Of a stretch of 6,874 nucleotides of DNA, positions 1 through 6,095 are shown in pieces (position 1 is the stretch's first letter; each line of letters starts with the position of its first letter). Origin of the DNA: Candidatus Onthomorpha intestinigallinarum (GTDB taxonomy: Bacteria > Bacteroidota > Bacteroidia > Bacteroidales > P3); the NCBI GenBank assembly GCA_019114015.1, contig DXGG01000031.1, positions 1 through 6,874 on the forward strand, read 5' to 3'. Made by a program: the position numbers and the translations under genes. The notes beneath the pieces are model-generated. The model was not told where the DNA came from. It ran no database searches and saw only the letters and a list, made by a program, of their open reading frames with translations.

Positions 1-638
1 GCGTGTTTGAGGCCGAAGCGGTGATAATAGCCACCGGAGCGAGCGCAAGATGGCTTGGACTGGAAAGCGAAAGGAAATTCATGGGTATGGGCGTTTCGGC
101 ATGTGCCACATGCGACGGCTTCTTTTACAGGAATCAGGACGTTGCCGTTGTAGGCGGAGGCGATACGGCATGCGAAGAGGCCACATATCTGTCGAATATA
201 TGCAGAAAGGTTTATCTTGTTGTCAGACGCGACGTTCTCAGAGCCTCCAAGGCAATGCAGGAGAGGGTGTTGAACAATCCGAAAATAGAGGTTTTGTGGA
301 ATCACAAGCCTTTTGAGATATTGGGAGACGAAAACGGGGTGAACGCCTTTCGTCTTGAACATTCGGCAACATCCGAAAAAAGGGACATAGCCGTCACGGG
401 CGTATTCCTTGCGATAGGTCACAAACCCAACACCGATTTGTTCAAGGAACAGATAAGACTTAATGCCGAAGGATACATAGAAACCGAACCGGGCACTTCC
501 AAAACCAGCGTGGAGGGAGTGTTTGCGGCAGGAGACGTGATGGATCCCGTATATCGTCAGGCAATAGTTGCGGCCGGAAGCGGATGCAAGGCCGCCATGG
601 ATTGCGAACGCTTTTTGTTGGCCAATCCTCTTCAATAG
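1..638 (+). CDS. trxB: Thioredoxin reductase, C-terminal part (5' end cut by window edge)
   Basis: NADPH-dependent FAD flavoenzyme of the cytosol that reduces thioredoxin through a redox-active disulfide. The frame is open to the left edge, with the first full codon at position 3 (GTG, an internal valine rather than a start). By comparison with E. coli TrxB, about 100 residues of the N-terminal FAD domain are missing. Seen in the 211-residue fragment: the CATC redox centre followed by DGFFYRNQ (residues 34-45), the NADPH-binding glycine motif GGGDTA (51-56), the arginine cluster for the NADPH 2'-phosphate (VRRD..LR, 74-80), an AIGHKPNT strand (137-144), and the FAD-closing motif GVFAAGDVMDPVYRQA (172-187). 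Spacing and motifs match the low-molecular-weight bacterial TrxB family closely. The histidine usual before the arginine pair is valine here, but the arginines remain. All ten isoleucines in the fragment use ATA. The porin gene starts 3 nt after the stop, so the two may be co-transcribed. Confidence 0.96.
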   Translation, partial: VFEAEAVIIATGASARWLGLESERKFMGMGVSACATCDGFFYRNQDVAVVGGGDTACEEATYLSNICRKVYLVVRRDVLRASKAMQERVLNNPKIEVLWNHKPFEILGDENGVNAFRLEHSATSEKRDIAVTGVFLAIGHKPNTDLFKEQIRLNAEGYIETEPGTSKTSVEGVFAAGDVMDPVYRQAIVAAGSGCKAAMDCERFLLANPLQ

Positions 639-641
639 GGA

Positions 642-2483
642 ATGGATTTTCTGAAAAAGGGGACATTTGTTTTCATTGCTTTGCTTCCGCTGTGTCTTCC
701 CTTGGGTCTGTCGGCTCAGCAAGACGGGAAAGACACGGTGGAACGCAGGAGCATATATTTTAATGTCGACCCTCTCTCTCATCTGATAGACGATACGCAT
801 CAGCCCGAAAACGTGTTGAATGATGTCCACAGGGTGGACAAGTCCTTTGCGCTTACGGGCGATTTCTATCAGAGGCTTTCCTCTCCGGGTTCTCCCTCAA
901 GGAATCTTTTTTTTCGTCCCGGGGACATAAACGACAGGGATGTCCATGCCTTGTTGTTCGAGCCTTATCTGTACACTGCGGACAACATACGCTTCTATCA
1001 GACCAACAGACCTTACAGCAACCTTAAGTATTCCAACGACATAGACAATGCGCAGTACTTTTCGATAACCCACAGTCAGAATGTGTGGAAATCCCTCAAT
1101 GTCGCATTGACCTATGATGTGAACTATGCCGACGGAACGTTCGACAAGTCGCAGACGATGAACCAGTTCTTCAATTTCACTGCCAATTACATATCCGCGA
1201 AGGGGCGTTACCGAGCGGCGGCTTCCTTCATAAGAAACCGCGCCTATGTTCTGGAAAACGGCGGAATACTTTCGGACTCGCTGTTTCTGAACGATGCCTA
1301 TTCCAAACCTGAGACCTATCCCGTCAATCTTGAAAATGCGTACAGCAAATACAAGACGGCCGACTTTTCCTTGTTTCAGACCGTGCGTCTTGACATGGAT
1401 ACGGCAGGGGGAACAAGGGTGCTGAATGCAGGAGCGCTGAATCATCAGATAAGATTCAACCGTTCCTCGCGTCTTTACAGGGACGAGTTGATGAAAACGA
1501 CGGATTCATTGTCGAAAAGACAGTTGCGCAACATTCTTTCCTGGACTAACGATGTGTATAATCGTGAAAAGGCGGAATGGTTCCTGCCTTTGACTTTCGG
1601 TTTGGAGCATGAACTGCTGCTGTATGCGGACTCGCTCAATTCCGACTTGAACAACATGATAACGCCTTTTGCGCGAATCGGTCTGCGTTCGCCTTTGCTT
1701 GACATGCGTCTTGAGGGCAGATATGTTTTGGGAGGAAGTTATTTTGCGGGAGACTGTCAGGTGAAACTTGATTCAAGACTTTATTTCTCGACAAATAACA
1801 GGGATAACGCCCTTGGACTTAAGGCCTCGTACAGTAGCCTGAGTGCGAACTATATTCTTTCACATTTCTCATCCGAAAGGCTTGTTTGGGATAATGTGTT
1901 GGAAAAGACAGGCACGCTCTATCTAAATTTGTCCTATCTTTACAAGGATATGATAGAGGCTTTCCTTTCATATGCTGGACTGGACAAGGCAAGCTATGTT
2001 GACAATGACATGAGGGTGAGGCAGACCTCGGTTTCGACCCATCTGTTTCAGGTCGGACTGAAACACGATTGCCGTGCGGGACGTTTCGGTTTTGGAGGGT
2101 TTGCCTTGTTGCAAAAAGCATCGGACGATTATGCGGTAAGGGTGCCGCTTTTTCAGGCAAGGCAGACAGTGTATGTTGAAATCGATTTGTTCAAGGGACG
2201 TCTCAAGACGCAGTTCGGCCTGGATTTGAACTACAATACCGCATATTATGCCGACATGTATTCGCCTCTTCTCGGCTGTTTTGTAAGACAGGATGAGGAA
2301 AAGGTCGGAAACTATCTTTATGCCGACGTTTATATCAATGCAAAGATAGACAAGTGCAATCTGTTTCTGTCCTTGTCGCATCCTTATGCGGGTCTTTTGG
2401 GATACAACTACATAAACACCCCCTTATATCCTCACGAAGGACTGGCTTTCCGTTGGGGGTTGAGCTGGGATTTGTGGGACTGA
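642..2483 (+). CDS. Putative porin, outer-membrane beta-barrel (Porin_10-like)
   Basis: Predicted outer-membrane beta-barrel of 613 residues; the substrate is unknown. The N-terminus has the form of a signal peptide: lysines at 5-6, a hydrophobic core at 9-23, and a likely signal peptidase I site after LSA (residue 25). There is no lipobox cysteine. Hallmarks that I recognise from the Bacteroidota 'putative porin' family are the FYQTNRPYSNLKY segment (residues 118-130), the ENGGI motif (205-209), many alternating aromatic/polar strands (e.g. SLNVALTYDVNYADG, from 151), and a C-terminal strand ending in RWGLSWDLWD, as expected for a barrel's last strand. The length is near, perhaps slightly below, the family's usual 600-700. 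The ATG lies 3 nt after the trxB stop with GGGA directly against it, too close for a normal Shine-Dalgarno, which fits Bacteroidota. 14 of its 20 isoleucines are ATA. The family assignment is fairly secure; transport function is inferred from the family name only. Confidence 0.85.
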   Translation: MDFLKKGTFVFIALLPLCLPLGLSAQQDGKDTVERRSIYFNVDPLSHLIDDTHQPENVLNDVHRVDKSFALTGDFYQRLSSPGSPSRNLFFRPGDINDRDVHALLFEPYLYTADNIRFYQTNRPYSNLKYSNDIDNAQYFSITHSQNVWKSLNVALTYDVNYADGTFDKSQTMNQFFNFTANYISAKGRYRAAASFIRNRAYVLENGGILSDSLFLNDAYSKPETYPVNLENAYSKYKTADFSLFQTVRLDMDTAGGTRVLNAGALNHQIRFNRSSRLYRDELMKTTDSLSKRQLRNILSWTNDVYNREKAEWFLPLTFGLEHELLLYADSLNSDLNNMITPFARIGLRSPLLDMRLEGRYVLGGSYFAGDCQVKLDSRLYFSTNNRDNALGLKASYSSLSANYILSHFSSERLVWDNVLEKTGTLYLNLSYLYKDMIEAFLSYAGLDKASYVDNDMRVRQTSVSTHLFQVGLKHDCRAGRFGFGGFALLQKASDDYAVRVPLFQARQTVYVEIDLFKGRLKTQFGLDLNYNTAYYADMYSPLLGCFVRQDEEKVGNYLYADVYINAKIDKCNLFLSLSHPYAGLLGYNYINTPLYPHEGLAFRWGLSWDLWD

Positions 2484-2532
2484 TGTTTTTTTGCCGTGTC
2501 GCGGCGGCGGTTTTGTTGCAGGAGTGTATGGT
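2484..2532. other. Convergent intergenic junction, no clear terminator
   Basis: These 49 nt separate the stop codons of the porin gene (+) and the PAP2 gene (-). There is a T7 run at 2486-2492, then a GC-rich patch with a possible 4-bp stem GCCG/CGGC (2493-2496 with 2502-2505, loop TGTCG). The T run precedes the stem on the + strand and becomes an A run on the minus strand, so it does not form a standard intrinsic terminator for either gene. Termination may be Rho-dependent or may lie inside the opposing gene. Confidence 0.5.
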
Positions 2533-3282
2533 TCAGAACTTCATTCCTACCGAAAAACCGACAGCCTTGTCGTAAACGAAAGGAGCTATGAACGTTTCGG
2601 CTTTTTTTGCGTTTTTGCGCAAATCTGAGAAATGTTCCTTGAGGTAAGGGTAGAATAGGGTGGCCAGACGTGCGCTTATGATTCCTATCCCTGCGCCTGC
2701 AACCACATCCGAGAACCAGTGTTTGTCGTTATATATCCTCATTGCCGCAACTGTCGTGGCCAAAGTGTAGGCTCCTATGCCGTACCACGGCGATTCGTCC
2801 TTGTAGGCCTGGCGAACAAGTTCTGCGCCTACAAAAGCCGTTGCGGTATGTCCCGAAGGGAATGAATTCGATGCCGAACCGTCGGGTCTCATGTGTGGAT
2901 ATGTGTCCTTGATACACAGAACGGTCGCACCCATAAGGGCATGTGCCATGGCCGTAATAATCATTCTGTCTGCCAGACTTTGGTTGCTTTCCGCTCCAAT
3001 GAAGTCAAGTCCGAGGTATGCGACGGCCGGGATGAACTGAATGTAATCGTCTGCATGTATTTTCCTTGTTCGCATATCGTCCGCCGCATTTTTTATTTCC
3101 GTGTCCAGGTCTTGCAGTCCGTCTATGCTGTGTGCAAGTATTCCGTAGCCTATCAGTGTACCCGGAATGAGCAGTTTGAGCGTTTCTTTTCTGTTGTGAT
3201 ATAGCGAATCCCTACGTATTCTTTGTGAAAAGGAATTCAGAATGATAAATACAAAGACAATAAAAAGCAGATATTTCAACAT
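2533..3282 (-). CDS. PAP2-family membrane phosphatase
   Basis: Membrane phosphatase of the type 2 phosphatidic acid phosphatase superfamily, 249 residues. All three catalytic motifs are visible: K125-x6-R132-P133 (KDTYPHMRP), PSGH at 142-145 with the catalytic-pocket histidine, and R182-x5-H188-x3-D192 (RIYNDKHWFSD), where H188 should be the nucleophile. The first residue of the last motif, often serine, is methionine (M181). The N-terminus is a strongly hydrophobic stretch (3-17) ending in NSFSQ, either a signal peptide or a first membrane helix. Further hydrophobic segments lie near 39-50, 81-97, 106-123, 165-180 and 192-208, giving an active site on the periplasmic face if typical. The last 20 residues look like paired beta strands. 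Substrates in this superfamily include phosphatidic acid, phosphatidylglycerol phosphate, undecaprenyl diphosphate and lipid A phosphates, and the sequence does not tell them apart. It starts 21 nt after the glycyl-tRNA synthetase stop and is probably the last gene of the minus-strand unit. Confidence 0.9.
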   Translation of the reverse strand: MLKYLLFIVFVFIILNSFSQRIRRDSLYHNRKETLKLLIPGTLIGYGILAHSIDGLQDLDTEIKNAADDMRTRKIHADDYIQFIPAVAYLGLDFIGAESNQSLADRMIITAMAHALMGATVLCIKDTYPHMRPDGSASNSFPSGHTATAFVGAELVRQAYKDESPWYGIGAYTLATTVAAMRIYNDKHWFSDVVAGAGIGIISARLATLFYPYLKEHFSDLRKNAKKAETFIAPFVYDKAVGFSVGMKF

Positions 3283-3303
3283 ATCGCTGCAGGTTTTTGT
3301 TTG

Positions 3304-4833
3304 TTATACTTCCAATGGTTTTATGTTTTGGTGAATGTATGTGCAGAGATTTTCTATCGGCATCCGTTCCTGCTGCATCGAGTCTCTTTCCCTTACGGTT
3401 ACGGTATTGTCCTCGAGCGTTTGGGTATCCACCGTTATGCAGTAAGGAGTGCCTATGGCGTCCTGACGTCTGTATCTTTTGCCTATTGCATCCTTTTCGT
3501 CGTATTGTATTTGGAAGTCCTGCTTAAGAATGTCCGTTATTTCATGTGCCTTTTCCGGCATTCCGTCCTTTTTCACCAAAGGAAGAACAGCCGCTTTCAC
3601 CGGAGCCAATATGCGGGGCAGTTGCAGTACGACCCTTTCCGAGCCGTCCTCAAGGCTTTCCTCCGTATAAGCATGGGAAAATACTGCAAGGAATGTTCTG
3701 TCCAGTCCTATGGATGTTTCAACGACATAAGGTACATAGCTTTCGTTCAGTTCGGGATCGAAATACTGCAACTTCTTGCCTGAAAACTCCTGATGACGTT
3801 TAAGATCGAAGTCGGTACGTGAGTGAATGCCTTCGAGTTCTTTGAAGCCGAAAGGAAATTCAAACTCGATATCCGTGGCCGCATTGGCATAATGAGCCAG
3901 TTTTTCGTGATTGTGAAAACGGTATTTCTCCTTTGGTATGTTCAGTGCAAGATGCCATTTCATTCTTGTCTGCTTCCAGTATTCGAACCACTTGATTTCC
4001 TCGCCCGGACGTACGAAAAACTGCATCTCCATTTGCTCGAATTCCCCCATTCTGAAGATAAACTGACGGGCAACTATCTCATTACGGAACGCTTTTCCTA
4101 TCTGCGCGATACCGAACGGTATCTTCATCCTTCCGGTCTTCTGTACATTGAGGTAGTTAACAAATATGCCTTGAGCGGTTTCAGGTCTCAGATAAATGAT
4201 GTCCGCCTGCTCGCTTACCGAACCTACCTTGGTGGAGAACATAAGGTTGAACTGTCTGACCTCCGTCCAGTTGCGCGAACCCGAAACGGGACATACTATG
4301 CCCAGTTCCTCAATCAGTGCCTTCAGTCCCGCAAGGTCGTTCCTTGTCATAAGGTCTGAAAACCGCCTTGTTATATCTTCTATTTTCGTTCTGTATTCCA
4401 AAACCCTTGCATTGGTGTTCAGAAACTGCTCCTTGTTGAAACTATCACCGAATTTCTTCGCCGCCTTTTCGCATTCCTTGTTTATCTTCTCCTCAATCTT
4501 GGCAATGTGTTCCTCAATCAATACATCGGCGCGGTAACGCTTTTTGGAATCCTTGTTGTCTATCAAAGGGTCGTTGAAAGCATCGACATGGCCGGAGGCT
4601 TTCCATATTGTGGGGTGCATGAATATGGCCGAATCTATGCCGACTATGTTTTCATGCATCTGTGTCATGGATTTCCACCAGTATTGTTTTATGTTGTTTT
4701 TCAGTTCCACGCCGTTCTGTCCGTAATCGTAAACGGCGCTCATCCCGTCATAAATCTCGCTCGAAGGAAACACGAATCCGTACTCCTTCGCATGGGCAAC
4801 TATCTTCTTGAATAAGTCTTCCTTGTTTGTCAT
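3304..4833 (-). CDS. glyQS: Glycyl-tRNA synthetase, single-chain class II type
   Basis: Charges tRNA-Gly with glycine using ATP in the cytosol; essential for translation. The 509 residues match the length of the homodimeric (alpha2) enzyme found in Bacteroidota, Gram-positives, archaea and eukaryotes, unlike the alpha/beta two-gene form of E. coli. Seen in order: a motif 1 region (YDYGQNGVELKNNIKQYWW, 35-53), HPTIWKASGHVDAFNDP (73-89), the glycine-pocket motif RPETAQG (216-222), motif 2 (AFRNE, 248-252) with FEQME (265-269), motif 3 (SIGLDR, 374-379), and an anticodon-binding domain from about 404 to 503. The ATG at 4833 lies at the point where family alignment should begin (KEDLFKKIVAHAKEYGFVFPSS); no Shine-Dalgarno is visible. 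A 39-nt gap separates it from the upstream GDPD gene and holds no promoter I can recognise, so it is probably read from upstream. The gene appears intact. It is also called glyS in some annotations. Confidence 0.96.
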   Translation of the reverse strand: MTNKEDLFKKIVAHAKEYGFVFPSSEIYDGMSAVYDYGQNGVELKNNIKQYWWKSMTQMHENIVGIDSAIFMHPTIWKASGHVDAFNDPLIDNKDSKKRYRADVLIEEHIAKIEEKINKECEKAAKKFGDSFNKEQFLNTNARVLEYRTKIEDITRRFSDLMTRNDLAGLKALIEELGIVCPVSGSRNWTEVRQFNLMFSTKVGSVSEQADIIYLRPETAQGIFVNYLNVQKTGRMKIPFGIAQIGKAFRNEIVARQFIFRMGEFEQMEMQFFVRPGEEIKWFEYWKQTRMKWHLALNIPKEKYRFHNHEKLAHYANAATDIEFEFPFGFKELEGIHSRTDFDLKRHQEFSGKKLQYFDPELNESYVPYVVETSIGLDRTFLAVFSHAYTEESLEDGSERVVLQLPRILAPVKAAVLPLVKKDGMPEKAHEITDILKQDFQIQYDEKDAIGKRYRRQDAIGTPYCITVDTQTLEDNTVTVRERDSMQQERMPIENLCTYIHQNIKPLEV

Positions 4834-4872
4834 GTCAATTAAACCGTATTTCTTATACCTTTTTCAATTCAT

Positions 4873-5733
4873 TCAATGTTTGTCCGCATCCTGCCATTTG
4901 TCCAGATACGGTTGGGGATTCTCCAAATCGACTATCATGTAATGCAATCCGTACTCCTTTGCACCCAAACAGAAACTCTCCTCGTCAACACTGTACGCTA
5001 TCTTCCTTTTTTCCTGCCCCATCTTTCTGAGCCTGCACATTTGTTTTCTGTTCGTCTTTTCTATGAAGCCCGAATAGAAGTCCGCCTGAAGATTCTCGGG
5101 AAACAGCTTCAACTTCCATTCCTGATTGGGATTGAATCCCTCGTTGCAACAAAGGATGTCGGGATTCTTTATGCGGTGCAGTATGTTAGGAATAAACATC
5201 GCATGAGCCACTATGGCCTTTTGTTCCATGTCGTATTTGCGTATAAGGTCGCAGATTATGTCAAGATTCTTTCGTGTAGGCTCCTTGACGTCTATGTAAT
5301 AGACAAGGTCGGGAAACAACCTGAACACCGTCTCCAAATCGGCTATCTTGCTTTCGGTCTTTCTGCCTTTGAAGTACAGGCGGACGTTTTCAAGTTCCCT
5401 GCTCGTGAAGTCTTCAATTCCGTCTTTTCTTCCGCACATTCGTTCCATGGTGTCGTCGTGGAAAAGCATCACCTTGCCGTCCTTGCTGACCCGTACGTCT
5501 ATCTCAACTCCTTCATAGCCGTCCTCTTTGGCGAATCTTATGGCCTCTATAGAGTTCTCAGCCGCTTCAAAGGTCTGTCCCCTGTGCGCAAAAAGCATTC
5601 TGTCGCCTATCAACGCCTCGGTCCGTTCGCTCTTTGAACATATCGTCAGACCAAGTACAAGAGCTATGAAACAGCAAAGCAAAACCAAAAGACATTTGCC
5701 GGCAATCTTGAAAACTCTCTTCATATAATTCAT
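4873..5733 (-). CDS. Membrane-anchored glycerophosphodiester phosphodiesterase (GDPD)
   Basis: Predicted to hydrolyse glycerophosphodiesters, the deacylated phospholipids, to glycerol 3-phosphate and an alcohol. The protein has 286 residues. A basic N-terminus and a hydrophobic helix (about 13-32) suggest a membrane anchor with the catalytic domain outside the cytoplasm; the cysteine at 32 lacks a proper lipobox. The TIM-barrel GDPD signature is clear: H50-R-G with E59-N60, E77-I-D79-V, and H92-D-D, giving both catalytic histidines and the metal ligands. IDVKE (147-151) stands where most members have IE(L/I)K, a Glu-to-Asp change at a probable ligand. Near the end AYSVDEE (246-252) replaces the usual WTVN-type motif and MIVD (266-269) the usual GIITD. 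The frame stays open to an ATG at 5802, but I chose 5733: it overlaps the preceding stop as ATGA, has GGAAG 7 nt upstream, and leaves a membrane helix at the N-terminus. A second ATG at 5724 is possible. Confidence 0.88.
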   Translation of the reverse strand: MNYMKRVFKIAGKCLLVLLCCFIALVLGLTICSKSERTEALIGDRMLFAHRGQTFEAAENSIEAIRFAKEDGYEGVEIDVRVSKDGKVMLFHDDTMERMCGRKDGIEDFTSRELENVRLYFKGRKTESKIADLETVFRLFPDLVYYIDVKEPTRKNLDIICDLIRKYDMEQKAIVAHAMFIPNILHRIKNPDILCCNEGFNPNQEWKLKLFPENLQADFYSGFIEKTNRKQMCRLRKMGQEKRKIAYSVDEESFCLGAKEYGLHYMIVDLENPQPYLDKWQDADKH

Positions 5734-6086
5734 TTTTTTACTTCCGTTTTCCTTTCCGCTTCGGCTATCATGTTCCCCAATTGCTTCTCTATACGTGAAC
5801 AAAGCTCCATAAGATTCAGCACATCGCTGTTTTTGTGTTTTGTCTGTCCGAGTGTGAAGCGGATTATCTCCGCTTCTTCCAAAGCCAGACGCAGTTTGTC
5901 GGTGCAGGATTGCAATGTGTCGGCCTCAAGTGCGTATTGCACGCACATGAGAAGGTCTCCCTCACAACTCAAAAGACGGGTACGTTCCTTTCTGCCTTCC
6001 TTTTCCAGCATCAAAGGCTTGCAATAGCCGCAAATTCCGTCCGAAAGTCTTTCGCAGTTTTTCTGCAAATCCGTTATTTCCTCCAT
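5730..6086 (-). CDS. Small cysteine-rich, mostly helical protein of unknown function
   Basis: I do not recognise this 118-residue protein. It contains seven cysteines (11, 19, 22, 41, 48, 61, 96), including a CGYC pair at 19-22 near the N-terminus. From about residue 35 it is rich in Leu, Glu, Lys and Ala with heptad-like spacing, suggesting three amphipathic helices (about 36-54, 57-78, 86-112) and a bundle or coiled-coil fold. There is no signal peptide or membrane segment, so it is probably cytosolic. The charge-rich tail ends in KK. Reality as a gene is supported by its position: it begins 9 nt after the rho stop and its TGA overlaps the GDPD ATG as ATGA, filling the gap with no slack and implying translational coupling. 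No Shine-Dalgarno is visible at its start. The four N-terminal cysteines (spacing 7, 2, 18) could bind a metal, or the cysteines may simply be reduced core residues; nothing here decides. Confidence 0.75.
   Translation of the reverse strand: MEEITDLQKNCERLSDGICGYCKPLMLEKEGRKERTRLLSCEGDLLMCVQYALEADTLQSCTDKLRLALEEAEIIRFTLGQTKHKNSDVLNLMELCSRIEKQLGNMIAEAERKTEVKK
5741..5745 (-). promoter_or_regulatory. Probable ribosome-binding site for the GDPD gene
   Basis: GGAAG on the minus strand lies 7 nt before the ATG at 5733 and inside the 3' end of the upstream gene. Other starts in this window lack a visible Shine-Dalgarno, so this site, together with the ATGA overlap, helps decide the start. It is short and could occur by chance. 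Confidence 0.35.
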
Positions 6087-6095
6087 ATGGATGTC

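Noticed and set aside
897..1445. A 182-codon open frame on the minus strand inside the porin gene
   Set aside because: It is wholly inside the porin coding region, with low-complexity Val/Ile/Arg/Gly content and no recognisable domain; it is a shadow of the real gene.
2614..2623. Perfect 10-bp palindrome TTTGCGCAAA
   Set aside because: It lies within codons for Arg-Lys-Asn-Ala-Lys of the PAP2 protein, has no loop and no nearby promoter, and is well explained by coding sequence.
3823..4359. A 178-codon open frame on the + strand inside glyQS
   Set aside because: It is antisense to the conserved catalytic core of the glycyl-tRNA synthetase and has no motif of its own.
4876..5637. A 253-codon open frame on the + strand, antisense to the GDPD gene
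   Set aside because: The minus-strand frame carries a complete GDPD motif set, while this antisense frame shows no recognisable domain. Long antisense frames are expected here because the real genes rarely use TTA, CTA and TCA codons.
5734..5802. N-terminal extension of the GDPD protein by 23 residues, starting at 5802
   Set aside because: It would overlap the preceding gene by 73 nt and put a polar stretch before the membrane helix. The ATG at 5733 with ATGA overlap and GGAAG upstream is better supported.
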